This document shows positions 11,216 to 23,080 of a DNA stretch of 64,000 bases, in pieces. The DNA is taken from positions 7,006,001-7,070,000 of the forward strand of contig OZ316893.1 of NCBI GenBank assembly GCA_973895155.1. Direction: 5' to 3'. The position numbers and the translations under genes are program-made. Every line of letters begins with the position of its first letter. Positions within the stretch are counted from its first letter, which is position 1. This DNA comes from Marsupella aquatica. Taxonomy: Eukaryota > Marchantiophyta. The notes below the pieces were generated by a model. That model saw nothing but the letters and a program-made list of their open reading frames with translations. It searched no databases and was not told the DNA's origin.

Positions 11216-13099
11216 CACAAAGCTAGAGAAAACAATTCAGATAAGTTTTTGTGCTCATTTGAGGGTGTTTATTGCCCAAAATAATGCGCATGATATGGGC
11301 CCCTGGTTATGCAACTCTCCTATTTATAAGACAGATTTTTGATTCCTTACAATGGCCTTTTGTCCAATCAACCATGTTAGGTTTAATTTGTCTACTAAGC
11401 TATTGTACCTCTCAACTGAAGGAATCCAAAAATGTAACTTTAAAAAAATGTGAACATGTTTTCATGTGAAAAAACTTGAGCAGAACCACATTAAATGATT
11501 TTTTTAATACAGGGTCTACAACCAAATTAGCCAACTTTTAAGAATATTTTAATAAAAATGACAGCAATATTGGGAGTTTTTTATTTTATGTGGACAACAA
11601 AGAAAACCAAAGATTATGTGACTCAAAAAGAATTAAAGTCGAAACCCCAGGTATTTATAAATTTTATCTTTTGTTATAGCCATCCCAACCTCCTAGTCCA
11701 TATAAAGATGTAGACCCCTGCCGATTATACAAGAGTTGCATACCCGGGTATGGTCCCCCATTGGAGTGGGGCCTGGAGTGAGGTCCCCAAGATCATCCTC
11801 AAAATTATTTTTAAAGCCCAATATGCACTTTGTTGCACGTGGTGGGTTGATTCCATGGGAGTCCCCCATCCCATTATTTTTGGATTCAATGCACAACTTG
11901 AGAAGGAAACAATGCTCCCATACTTTACTGGTTTTGGACATCTGATCGACACAGATTAAAACGTTAACCATAGGTAGCAAACCTTACCACATAAAATTTA
12001 CTTTCAACAACAGTCTCCAAACATAATAGGTTGACTTAGCCTAGCACCTGGTATACACTAACAATCAGGACCTGAACATGAGCATGAAAAATGGCCCAAA
12101 ATGGGATACTAGGTTCTTATCTCCTATATAACTTATCTAATTGACTGGGTATAGCGCAATCCCCCTCCATTTTTAAGTTTGAATCCAACTTGGAAAATGA
12201 ATACGGGCTCCAAATCCTGTTCATTACTAAAATCAATCCAAGTATTCACTTTATTCGTCAAATATCCTAAACTATAATACGCACTTGTGCCACTTTTTAG
12301 AGTGGTAGTCATTCAAATTTGCAGTGCACAAAAATTTAAAAAATCTGGTCAAAGGGTAAATAATAAGGGTAAATAATAAAACCAAAGTGTGAATTGAGTT
12401 TAGTGTGACACAAAAAGTTGCACCATTTTCCAAGACAAAACAAATCATCTCACGAGACACCCAAAAAAGCTAAACTTTAATCAACACAATGCACAAGAAT
12501 CAATGCACTACGATCAAGGACAAAACTTCCTCCATGATCCATGCAAGTAAGTATTGTATTTACATGTAAGTAAGTATTCAACATATTCAATATTGTGTGC
12601 AACATAATTTTGTATAATAGTGGTAAGAGGAATTTAATTGTTAATAATATTTTAGTCACTTGATCAATAAAATATTATTCTCCCAATATTTGTGGTGATT
12701 TTTAGAGTCATTTGCACTGTCATTTTCAATGCCAAAAAATAAAAATAAGGCCCAAAGACATAGTGAAACGTATGGCACGGGCGTTGATGGCAAGGTGTCG
12801 AGCAAGGGGCACACTTGCAATGTAGGGCAGCCCCTAGAAGGGCTCCAGTCGCGCATGGTTGGGGAGGGGGGAGGGGAGTGATGGTGAAATGGGGAAAAAG
12901 GGGAGGTTAAGGTTTAAAAGGAACATATTAAGAGATAAAAGGTTAAAACGGGGGGGGGGACACCTCTCATTTCGTTATACTTTTGTGGTTGTCATAGCCA
13001 GTGTTTTGTGCAATGATATCTTTTATCCAAGAATTGTTCTGTGCAAGGAGAAAAAGGAAAAAAAGAAAAGGGACTTTTGTGGCTGCCTTAGCCAATATT
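11216..13099. other. Spacer with a possible small inverted-repeat element
   Basis: AT-rich and non-coding. GGTTATGCAACTCTCCTATTTATAAGA (here abbreviated; 11302-11328) and its approximate complement at 11724-11755 face each other about 400 bp apart, which may mark a small TIR element. Several short frames across 11693-11980 have no recognisable content. A G-run sits at about 12950. Confidence 0.35.
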
Positions 13100-14024
13100 T
13101 TGCACAATGATATCTTTCACTCAACAAAAGGTTTTGTGCAATAATATATTTTAACAAATTTATTTATTTATTCAACGATATCTTTTGCACCATGATCTAT
13201 TTCTCAACAACATCTTTAACCAAACAACATATTTTATGCAACGCACGGGGATTGAAAGGATAGTGACAGAATGGTCATCTTTGCTAAACCCTAAACCCTA
13301 AACCTGAAACCAATAATATAATGTTGCGCCAATGTATACAGTGGTCGCCAGTCAAACGCGAGTACATTTTGGGTTAAAAAACAAAACAAAGAAAAAGACT
13401 TGCTCCTTCTCTCCTTGACTTATTACTTCATAACATCTTTCACATAACGACAACTTGGGTGAAACAACACCTTTTTTCTTATAACATCTTTTACTTCACG
13501 ATATCTTTGGTAAAATGACACCTTTTTCTTATCAACATGTTTCACATAATGACATCTTTGGCAAAATGACTTCTTTTGTCTTAACAACATCTTTTTACTT
13601 CATGACATCTTTCCATAACAACATCTTGGGCGACACCACATCTTCTTTCTTAACAACATCTTTGTGCAACGCATGGGTATTTTCCCTCTACAATGTCTTG
13701 GTCGACACGACATCTTTTCCCTCAATGACATCTTTGCCAACATGACATATTTTTTCTCAACGACATCTTGGCTGACATGACAATTTTTTCTTGACGAGAT
13801 CTTGGCCGACATGACATCTTTTTTCTCAACTACTTCTTGGCCGACACGACATTTTTTTTCTCAACAACCTCTTGGCCGACACAACATCTTTTCTATCCAC
13901 GACCTCTTGGCCGACATGACATCTTTTCTCTCAACGGCCTCTTGGCCGACACAACATTTTTTTTCTCAATGACATTCTGGCCGACATGACTTCTTTTGTG
14001 CAATGCACGGGTATATTGAGCTAG
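13100..14024 (+). mobile_element. Helitron-like arm A (non-autonomous)
   Basis: The right end reads GTGCAATGCAC (hairpin, 13998-14008), then GGGTATATTGAG and CTAG at 14021-14024, followed by T. This is the Helitron 3' signature: a short hairpin about ten bases before CTRR, with insertion before T. The arm contains a minisatellite and is matched in reverse orientation by 15053-16320. No Rep/helicase gene is present. The 5' end (TC) could not be placed. Confidence 0.6.
13400..13990 (+). repeat. ~35-bp degenerate minisatellite, arm A
   Basis: Repeated units of the type GACATCTTTTCTCAACGAC plus CTCTTGGCCGACACA. Open frames through it arise from the repeat period and are not genes. Confidence 0.85.
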
Positions 14025-15052
14025 TGTATATCATAATGACACTGCTATATCAGAGTGAGAGGTGCAAGCAAGTTAAACGTCCATCTTGAATTTGGCCTAA
14101 TTAGTACTGGGACCCCACTTTTTTATCTAATTCCCAAAATGGAGGACCAGATGCACATTGGAGTACATCAGACTCAGTGGGCATCAGAATATCCACTTTA
14201 TCTTTAAACTATCAATTTGACTGTAGAGAGTGCCCCCCCCCCTACCCCACATCCCCCCCACCCCAAGTATCAAGTATAAAAGTAGGGGGGTCTACATTTA
14301 TATGGACTAGAAAGCTTGCTCGAATACAAATAAAATTTTGCAAAAGTAGGTCATATGTATTAAATTTGGCTGGTTTTCTTCCTTTTCCCACATAAATTTA
14401 AAAGTTCATAAACTTGTTGCAATTTGTTTTGAAGGATTTTTAAAATTTCATTCAAAATCTTAAAATGTTTAGCTAGTTTGGCTGTAGACCCATGTATTAA
14501 ACAAAAGCCATGTTTGGTCTTGATGAAAGTTTTACACACACAAATAAAGCGGAGTAGGTTTGTTTAAAGTTAGATATTATATTTTTGGATTCCTTGAGTT
14601 CAGAGGTACAAATTTTTAGTAGACTAAAATGCTATTTGACACTATCAATTCGAGATGATTGAAGTAGTCATAAGGAATTAAAGTTTTGCCTTATAAAAAG
14701 AGGAGTTGTATACCCGAGGTCAAGACAGAGGGTAAGTCCGGTGTACACAACTCTCGTATTTTTATATGGACTAAAAGATTGGGTCTATTAAAAAGCAAAA
14801 ATTGGAAAAAGCTGGGTTTTCCACTTTCAAAATTTTGTGGGTCATATTTAAGGTTTGACTTTCTTATTTTCCATGTTGGATTAAAACCAGTTCATAAAAT
14901 AGTAATAATTTTTATTAAAAGGTTTTAAATTTTTTAATGAAAATCACAAAAATCTGGCTAGTTTGGCTGTGGACCCCTATATTAAAAAATGCCATATACA
15001 CTGGGTTTGATCAAAATTTTCTATATGAACAGTTTTGCTTTTTCTTTAGTTA
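14025..15052. other. Spacer between the two Helitron-like arms
   Basis: AT-rich; no coding signal. It holds a C-run near 14230 and an imperfect hairpin at 14698-14758, where GAGTTGTATACCCG is answered by CGGTGTACACAACTC. Related motifs occur near 21725, 11305 and 11735. Confidence 0.5.
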
Positions 15053-16320
15053 CTAGCTCAATACCTGTGCGTTGCACAAAATAATTTGTGTCGGCCAAGA
15101 TGTCATTGAGAAAAAATGATGTGCGTTGCACAAAAGATGTCATGTCCGCCAAGATGTCATTGAGAAAAATGATGTAGTGTCAGCCAAGAGGTCATGGAGA
15201 AAAAAGATGTAGTGTTGCCTAGGAGGTCGTGGAGAGAAAAGATGTCGTGTTGCCCAAGAGGTTGTGGAGAGAAAAGATGTCGTGTTGCCCAAGAGGTCGT
15301 TGAGAGAAACGATGTAGTGTCGCCCAAGAGGTCGTTGAGAGTAAAGATGTCGTGTCGCCCAAGAGGTCATTGAGAGAAAAGTAGTTGTGTTGGTCAAGAT
15401 GTCATTGAGAAAAAAAGATGTTGAATTGGCCGAGAGGTCGTTGAAAGAAAATATGTAGTGTCAACCAAGAGGTCATGGAGGAAAAAGATGTCTTGTCGCC
15501 CAAGAGGTCATTGAGAAAAAAAGATGTCATGTCGGCCAAGAAGACGTTGAGAAAAAAAGATGTCGTGTTGGCCAAGAGATCATTGAGCAAAAAAATGTCA
15601 TGTCGGCCAAGAAGTCGTTGAGAAAAAAGACGTTGTGTCGGCCAAGATGTCGTTAAGAAAAAATTGTCATGTTGGCGAAGATGTTGTTGAGAAAAAAACG
15701 TTGTGTCGGCCAAGACATCGTTCATGGAAAATACCTGTGCGTTGCACAAAAGATGTTGTTAAGAAATAAGATGTCGTGTTGCCCAAGAGGTTGTTAAGTG
15801 AAAGATGTCACAAAGTAAAAAGATGTCTTAAAAAAAAGTAGTTTTGCCAAACATGCCATTGTGTGAAAGATGTTATTAAGAAAAAGGTGTCATTTTGCCA
15901 AAGATGTCGTGAAGTAAAAGATGTTAAAAGAAAAATGGTGTTGTTTTACCCAAGCTATCGTTCTATGAAAGATGTTATGAAATAAAAAATCAAGGAAACT
16001 AAGAAGGAGTAAGTCTTTTTCTTTTTCTTTGTTTTTGTTTTTTTACCCAAAATGCCCATGTATTTGAATGGCGACCACTCTACATTGGAGCAACGTTATA
16101 TTATCGGTTTCAGGTTAAGTGTTTTAGGGTTTAGCAAAGATGACCATTCTCTCTATATCCTTTCAATCCCCGTGTGTTGCATAATAGATGTTGTTTGGTT
16201 AAAGATGTTGTTGAGAAATAGATCGTACATGGTGCAAAAGATAATCGTTGAATAAAAATAATAATTGTTAAAATACATTATTATACAAAAACTTTTGTTG
16301 AGTGAAAGATATCATTATGC
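15053..16320 (-). mobile_element. Helitron-like arm B (non-autonomous, inverted)
   Basis: On the minus strand this arm ends GTGCAACGCAC (hairpin, 15067-15077), AGGTATTGAG and CTAG (15053-15056), followed by T, the same terminal signature as arm A. Landmarks of arm A recur in mirror order: the minisatellite, a poly-T/AAAAGACTT stretch near 16015, ATGACCATTCT near 16140 and GTGAAAGATATCATT near 16305. The two arms lie tail to tail about 1 kb apart. Confidence 0.6.
15080..15980 (-). repeat. ~35-bp degenerate minisatellite, arm B
   Basis: Units such as GATGTCGTGTTGCCCAAGAG plus GTCGTTGAGAGAAA, about 35 bp, in more than twenty diverged copies. They are the reverse complement of the arm A units. 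Confidence 0.85.
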
Positions 16321-17154
16321 AAAATAGAAATTGGGGTCCCTGCAAGATAACTAAAAATTAACTAACTTCCAAAGAGTTAAATCTCCTTTTTAAGAGCAAA
16401 AGCCAAAATAATATAATGTCAACCTACTCTCTTCCCCTTAGTGTTCGCTCCCTACCAAAACCATTATCTCAAGTAAATCTTTTCACTTTCATGCCCCATG
16501 CCAAATGTACTCTAAATTAATAGACCATAAAATAATATACTTACACTTTAATGCTCCATGCCAAAAAGTATTATATGCAAGCTACAAAATAACTACAATA
16601 ACACATCCAAGTACTCTCTGACATATTATATCTACCTTGTACTATAACTTAGATACCTATCTTGTACTATAACTTACAGCCAATTTTAGGTTCCCATCTC
16701 ACTCAATCCAAGAGCCATAAATAATTTTATAAAATATCTAATGGCTTAGCTTTGTTCCCTCCTTTTTCATTTTTGTAACCGGACGAAGGATTCGTTATAT
16801 AGCATGTTCATCTTGGAACATGCCCTCTTTTTTGTCTTGTAAGGATACGTAATTCATTTAATTTGTTTTATGACAAAAGAAGTAGGTACATGTAAAGTGT
16901 ATGCTAAGAAATTAATATCTGTTAATTAAGTGTGAATGACATAACACACAACCATAAGTACACATGCAAAGAAAGCACATTATGACTTTGAATTAAAATA
17001 CACAAGAAAAGAAGTTTGAATAAGACAAAATACTGGAAGATGGATTCACCATATAGCAGTTTCATTCACGAAGAAGGATTCGTTATTATAGTACTAGATA
17101 GATATGTTTGGATTCCATGAGTTGCGAGTTCTAGGTAAAGAAACAAATGTTTTT
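16321..17154. other. Spacer, no gene recognised
   Basis: Strongly AT-rich. A short direct repeat GAAGGATTCGTTAT occurs at about 16786 and 17073, perhaps the edges of a small decayed insertion. Confidence 0.4.
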
Positions 17155-17160
17155 CAAGAC

Positions 17161-17795
17161 TTTCTTCTTCGGTTTCGGTAGGGTGATTTTTCGTGACGGT
17201 TTCGGGACTCACCATATCTCCCTCAGTTTTTCTCGGAATTTGGATCTGTCAACTGATTCGGAAAGCTCTTCTTGCGGCGCTTCAAATCGACCCCAAGATC
17301 AGCCCAAACGGTCAAGTTTTGCCACAGTTCTCGTCGGATTTGATTTCGACTTTCTTTTTCGGTTTCGGCAAGGTGATTTTTTGTGACGGTTTCGGGACCA
17401 TATCTCCCTCAGTTTTTCTCAGAATCTGGATCTGTCAACTGATTCGGAAAGCTCTTCTCGAGGCGCTTCAAATCGACCCCAAGATCAGCCCAAACGGTCA
17501 AGTTTCGCCACAGTTCTCCTCGGATTTGATTTCGACTTTCTTCTTCGGTTTCGGTAGGGTGATTTTTCGTGACGGTTTCGGGACCATATCTCCCTCAGTT
17601 TTTCTCGGAATCTGGATCTGTCAACTGATTCGGAAAGCTCTTCTTGAGGCGCTTCCAATTGCTCCCAACATCAGCCCAAACGGTCGAGTTTCGCCATGGT
17701 TCTCTTCGGATTTGTTTTCGACTTTCTTCTTCGGTTTCGGCAGGGTGCTTTTTCATGATAGTTTCGGGACCATATCTCCCTCAGTTTTACTCGGA
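17161..17795 (+). repeat. Tandem ~186-bp monomers ahead of the RLE LINE
   Basis: TTTCTTCTTCGGTTTCGG recurs at 17161, 17351, 17537 and 17723, giving periods of 190, 186 and 186 bp; the last copy is cut short. Because 186 is a multiple of three, a long open frame (17193-18002, no ATG start) runs through as a 62-residue repeat ending ten bases before the ORF ATG. The arrangement recalls the promoter monomers at the 5' end of rodent L1 elements. A promoter role is inference. Confidence 0.88.
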
Positions 17796-18011
17796 TATTC
17801 AGCAGATGGATATTCACTCGCGTCGACTCCCCAACAGACACATCGACGAGTGCTTCAGCTTTGCTCCTTACTGTGCGTGCACCTACTCAACGGTTTCCTA
17901 GGCTGGCGGTTGGTGCCGTTTCTCGACCTGATGTGGTGGGCTCTCTCCATCGCCTCCCCTTTCTTTTCACATGCCTTGGTTGGGCCTTTTGTTGCTTCTT
18001 GATCGCTCGTC

Positions 18012-21000
18012 ATGTCTGCATTGAGAGTGTTGGCGCGGGGCAAGCGCCCAGCCCCACCACCCACTTCTCCCCCGTCCTCCCCCCCCCCTCGTGGTCGTCT
18101 TCGTGTTTGCTCTTCTTCACTGGATCTCTCTCATCTTCGTGATGACCCCCTGCCCGATGCTCTGCCAGTCCCCCCAGTCTACTGCCCACCCCATCGTCGC
18201 CCTGGCTCCTCTCCCCACCCCATTCCCCCTCCACCCATTTCCCATCCTCCTCCGGCCTCCTCGTCCACATCTCTTCAACCCCCACCTCCTGTCCAATCTT
18301 TCCCTGCTCCCTCCCCGGATGAGCATCCCCTGCATACTTGTCATGACTGTGGATGGGTGGGCATCTCCCTCCCTCATCATCGCGGGCGGGGGCGGTGCCA
18401 TCGTCGCCAGCAAGCACAATCCCAGCCCCAGCCCCCTATTGACCCTGTTAGCTCTGCCCCTCCCTCCTTGGAGGCTCCCGAGCAGGCATGGAGTTGGGTT
18501 CGCACTCTAGACCCCCTTCCAGCCTATCATCCAGGGTACATTAGACCTCGCCTTTATAACCACGTTCCTCTGGCGTTGCGCCCTTTAGTTCGGTCCTCCT
18601 TGTTGCAGCTCATGCAACTTATCTTGGCGCATCCTATGGAGGTCTCCTACTGGTCTTTACTGATGCTTTTTCCACAGTGGACTCTTACCCTCCCTAGTCA
18701 TGGTGGTCGTGTGGGTCACTGTGAGACTGCTTCTCGTATCCATCGTTTTTTGTGGGGAGATTGGGCGTAGCTTCAGGAAGAGTACTTTCGTCGCGCCCGG
18801 TCTTTTACCGCCCGTGCTTTCTCTGACCCAGCTCGCCACTCTCATCCTCCTGAGCATAGACGTCTTTGTCGCTCTTGTCGTTTAGCCCAGGCTGGTGAAT
18901 ATCGTCGGGCTGTCCAGGCCCTTTCTCCCACCACACCAGCCCCCCTAGCGAGGCCACCTCGACGGCCCTTCAGGATCTCCATCCGCAACCCCATGATCAG
19001 CTCCCTTTGTTCGTAGAGGATTTTGAGCCTGAGGAGGATCTTCAGTTTAGTGGAGACCACTTCATCTATGCCTTCCTCCATGCCCCTCGTTGCGCTGCTG
19101 GTGGCCGCTCCGGCTATGTCTTTGAGCATTTTCGTGATTTATTCCCCCCTGAGGATCCTCAGTCTGGTTTTCCAGTCTTCTCCTTTTGCCAGTGTATTGC
19201 AGCCGGTCGTTTGCCTTCTTCCGTCTCTCGGCTCTAGAGTGCTTCTCGTTTATTGGCCTTGGCTAAGTCTTCACCGGGTGTTCGGCCAATTGCTATTGGG
19301 GAGGTTTTTCTTCGTCTGGTGTCTCGCACACTTTCCTCGCAGTTTCGCTCTGCACTATTGGATCATCTCTCTCCACATCAGTTTGCAGTGGGCGTTCCTG
19401 GCGGTTATGAGATAGTTATTGCGGGTATTCGAGCTACCTTGGACCTCCACCCTGATTGGGTTGTCCTCCAGGTTGATGTCTCTAACGCTTTTAATACGGT
19501 TTCTCGGGCAGCCATTTTTCGTGCTTTGAGGGCAGCGGATCCAGACATCCAGTCCCTGATCCCCTTTGTCCATTGTTTTTATGGACTCGAGGCCCCACTC
19601 TTCTATAGTCATCACTCCTCTACCGGAGTGTATACCACTCTTTCTTTTGCAGAAGGTACACGTCAGGGTGACCCTTTGGGTGGGCCTCTTTTTGCCATTG
19701 CCCATTTTACAGCTTTACGGGAAGCCGCCATGGCCCACCCCCAGTGTATCTTTCCCTCCCTTTCAAATGACACCCACATCATTGGTCCTCCTACCGCGGT
19801 TACTTCTGCCCTCGCCACTCTTTCCACCCATTTGATGGGCCTCGGTTTACGAGTTCAGCCTGTGAAGAGTCGTGCATGGAGTCCAGCTGGGTTACCCTCT
19901 GATCTTGCGCTTCCTCCAGGGTTCTTACGTCTAGCCGATGGTCTTCGGGTCCTTGGCTCTCCAGTCGGTACCGCCTCCTTTTGCTCATCTTTCATCGCTG
20001 ACGCTCTACAGGCCGCCTTAGCCCCTACTCCTATGCTCCCTAAGTTAGCAGATTCTCAGGCAGCATTTGGGATGTTGTTGAGGTGCATCCACCCTCGTGC
20101 GTCTTATCTAGTTCGGACGCATCCCCCTACCAAGGATCTTTGTCTCCACCTTCGAGCATTTGATGTCTCCATTCGTGAGACTCTGGCCTCTCTTTTAGGG
20201 CCAGGTACGTTGCTCTCATCTCCGTGGCTTCATCGACAACTCGATCTTCCTATTTCGCAGGGTGGTTTTGGTCTTACTTCCATTGAGAGCCTTGCACCTT
20301 TGGCCTTTTTGGGTGCGTGGGCGGCCGCCTTCTCATTGTTGGCCGATCGTTTCCTTACTGAGGATCGCCCTTTTTTACTTTCATCTCTCATGGAGGTAGA
20401 GGAGGGTTCCCTCCCGTTTCAGGTTCATTTGCGCGCGGCGCGATCATCATTACCAGATCCCGTTCGCGCTGCGTTACCTTCTTTTCAGGAGTTTTTATCC
20501 TTGGATCCCGTCCGTCTTCAGGCAGACCTCGCTGGGCGTATGCACGCTTTCACCCTTTCCAGCATCCTCTCCGAGGCACCTGACACAGACCGAGCTCGGA
20601 TTCTTTCTTCCGGAGGGAAGGGCGCAGGAGGTTGGCTTTAGGCCAATCCAGTCATTCCTCATTTGCGGATGTCTTCAGCGGAGTTCTCCACAGCCATGCG
20701 TCTTTGTATGGGGCTGCCCCACCCACTTCTTGCAGGTTTACCTCCTTCTTGCACTTGTGGGAAGCCTTGTGATGCCACAGGTGTCCATCTTCTTCGGTGC
20801 AGTTTGGGAGGTGAAACCATTACTGTTCACGATGCGGTGCGCGATGCGACTGCTCAGGTTCTCTCTGGCTCTTTGGTATGCGTGTGACGGGAGGTGGTAC
20901 TCGAGTTACCTGGTCCTCCATCCCAGCGGTTACGGGTGGATCTTACTATGGTCCGTGAGGGTCAACGTACTTTGGCAGATGTAGTGGTGGCAAACCCATT

Positions 21001-21403
21001 GCGCCAAGACATCCTTGGGACAGCGGCAACAACGGCAGGGGCAGCAGCATCACGTGCGGCAACAACGAAGGAGGCCAAATATGCTACACAAGCTTCATCC
21101 GACAGCTTCCTCCCCCTTGCTCTGGAGCTCTTCGGGCGTCTTCATCCTCAGTTTGATGGGCTTCTTCGGCAAGTTTCCCGGGATGTTCATGGCCGAATGG
21201 GTCCCACCGGACCCCCGCTATCTATTTTGACCACGCACTTTCGCCAACGCATTTCAGTCACCTTACAGCGTGCTCAAGCTCGGGCCATCTATCGTCGATC
21301 TCTTACAGTGGGTGCTAGTGTGCCTCCGCAGCGGCTAGCTCCCCTAGAGGATGTTCCAATCCCACTTGTCGATCTAGTTTTGACCCTTGATGTGGACCAT
21401 TAG
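18012..21403 (+). pseudogene. RLE LINE polyprotein: zinc finger, reverse transcriptase, endonuclease
   Basis: Start ATG at 18012. After a Pro/Ser-rich N-terminus comes a zinc-finger-like CHDCGWVGISLPHH. The frame is broken by TAG 18768-18770, a one-base loss in a C-run at 18941-18946, TAG 19235-19237, TAG 20639-20641 and TGA 20885-20887. The reverse transcriptase spans about 19250-20100, with VLQVDVSNAFNTVS and GTRQGDPLGGPLFA. The catalytic box, expected as A-D-D, reads SLSNDTHIIG, so the first Asp is Asn. Downstream are CTCGKPCDATGVHLLRC (zinc motif) and LRVDLTMVREGQRTLADVVV, consistent with the PD-(D/E)XK nuclease that nicks target DNA. The copy is inactive. Confidence 0.87.
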
Positions 21404-21650
21404 CTTTTTGTCACATTTGCTACGAATGATGTGGACCTTGGTCCGGTTGGGTTAGTTTTAGTCCCTCTTTCTTGGTTTTTAGGGGTTCCCTATTGCTCAT
21501 TTCTTATTTTTAGTTCCTCTTTTTTGGTGTTTTGAGGTTCCCTTTTGTTCACTTCTTTTAGGTTTGGGTTTGTCCACTTGGACCCTCTTTTGTTTGTTCT
21601 TGTGTACAGTGTTTGGTCCCTTTCTATAAAAAGTGTGTGTATATTACTTT

Positions 21651-21870
21651 AGTAGACTAAAATTTCACATCGTCAATTAAATACAAAGTCCTTATAAAGA
21701 TTGACTGGCTTGTCTTATAAGAAGGGGAGTTGCTCACCCGGGCAGTAACTGAGGTATGGCCGGGTACATAAGTATATATAATAATTTAATGGTTCAGAAA
21801 AATCCTTACAGGCTTCAGTAGCTACCTACACATATGCCCCACGTGCATAGGACGTACACAAAGTCACACC
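21651..21870. other. Spacer with dispersed hairpin motif
   Basis: Contains GGGGAGTTGCTCACCCGG ... GGCCGGGTACATAA (21723-21768), related to the hairpin at 14698-14758. The preceding TTTAGTAGACTAAAAT is also shared with 14617. Confidence 0.45.
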
Positions 21871-21894
21871 TATATATATATATATATATATATA
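21871..21894. repeat. (TA)n microsatellite
   Basis: Twelve uninterrupted TA dinucleotides. Confidence 0.95.
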
Positions 21895-21966
21895 TGACCT
21901 CCAAAAGTCAGCCATAAGATCTTGCTGATAGGAGCACTTTGACAAGCCCTTCCACCAAATCGAGAA

Positions 21967-22122
21967 AGGAAAAACCTCCTTACAAATGAGTTTGAAGCTC
22001 ATCCCTCTAGCACGGCAGAGATAATACCTCCTTATAAATTACTTTGATCCTCATCCCTCTAGCACGGCAGAGATAATACCTCCTTATAAATTACTTTGAT
22101 CCTCATCCCTCTAGCACGGCAG
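21967..22122 (+). repeat. 52-bp tandem repeat
   Basis: Two identical units at 22019-22070 and 22071-22122, ending CTCATCCCTCTAGCACGGCAG, plus a diverged partial unit just before them. Confidence 0.9.
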
Positions 22123-23080
22123 CTATGAGAGCATAAGTTTTTTTGCCTTGACAACCAAAAGCAGGCCCATCCAACAAAATCAGGAGCATGCATTTCTATG
22201 CAGGGTAGACAGGATAAGTTTTTGTTTCAAAGGTCCTTCTTAGTTGCTTTGGAGCTATTTATTTTTTACTCAAATCAACTAAACTTTTTACCGTAAGTGT
22301 TAATGCAAGAATTAGCATTGATGTTACTAACACTCATTTTGATAAAAGAGATTTTGAGTCCAAGTAACACTAATTTTTGTGGGTTTTTCAAAATTGTTAG
22401 TTTTCCACTTTTGTGTAAGTTGCTAGTAGAACATGGAATGATTCTTGTATATTTTGGAGTGGATTTTGCAGAATAATTTTTTTTCCTCTATGTTTCCACT
22501 TTTGAGACCATAATAACACTAATTCATATGCACGGAAATAGTGTTAATCTCATAGTATACTAAAACGCAATCAATAACTGTGGGTCCATTGTCTAGTCCA
22601 TTATCTAGAGTGCAGCCTTTACAGGTGCCTCTAAGTGAGGGCATAACTGAAACTGCCTGCCTATATGCGCCTATATGCAAGAGTGAGGGTGCAGACAAAA
22701 AAACATGGATGGGCGATGATGGGCCCAAAGATAAGCAGGTACACTTTCTAACTAACATAACATGATCTTTTGTCTTCTTCTCTATTGAAGTTCAAGGAAC
22801 AAGGAAAATCCTTTGTTCTGCCGATTTAATTTTTCTCCTATCTTTATTTGCATTGGAGAAACGATTTTTTTTCTTGATGGGGTAATCAGGCTAGTTAAAA
22901 TAATAAAACTTCGCCCAAGTCAACTGTATGATGTGGTCGGTGTATCATCTTATCGGGGTTGGGGGTCGGCGGTGTCCAGGAACGGTTCAACATGTAGCGA
23001 AGATGTGCCACAACGGCACAACTGTTCACCTCCAGCTTCTTCCTCCCTCAGACTACGTTCACATGGCGAGCGTAGACTGT
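22123..23080. other. Spacer, no gene recognised
   Basis: AT-rich up to about 22900. From about 22900 weak similarity to 58650-59000 begins (TTAACTAGCCTGATTACCCC in antisense), possibly the outer limit of the segmental duplication. Confidence 0.4.

Larger units (their letters stand above)
17155..21650 (+). mobile_element. RLE-type non-LTR retrotransposon (R2/Utopia/Hero-like), decayed
   Basis: About 4.5 kb: tandem promoter-like monomers, then one broken ORF and a T-rich 3' UTR. The ORF has an N-terminal zinc finger, a non-LTR reverse transcriptase, and after it a C-terminal CCHC zinc motif and restriction-like endonuclease. No upstream apurinic-type endonuclease is seen. This order (reverse transcriptase followed by RLE) belongs to the early-branching non-LTR clades. 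No LTR is present; target duplications could not be identified. Clade placement is inference and needs a tree. Confidence 0.85.

Noticed and set aside
13284-13303. Telomere-like CTAAACCCTAAACCCTAAACC
   Set aside because: Only about two and a half units, inside a Helitron-like arm and partly mirrored in arm B; not a telomere or a convincing interstitial array.
15140-15749. Long minus-strand frames through the minisatellite of arm B
   Set aside because: Internally repetitive products of a 35-bp period; not genes.
17193-18002. 269-codon open frame across the monomers as a host gene
   Set aside because: No ATG start, built from tandem units and directly attached to the LINE; treated as promoter-like monomers, with translation only noted as a possibility.
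18010-18417. 135-codon minus-strand frame opposite the RLE LINE N-terminus
   Set aside because: Shadow of the Pro/Ser-rich coding strand; no independent signal.
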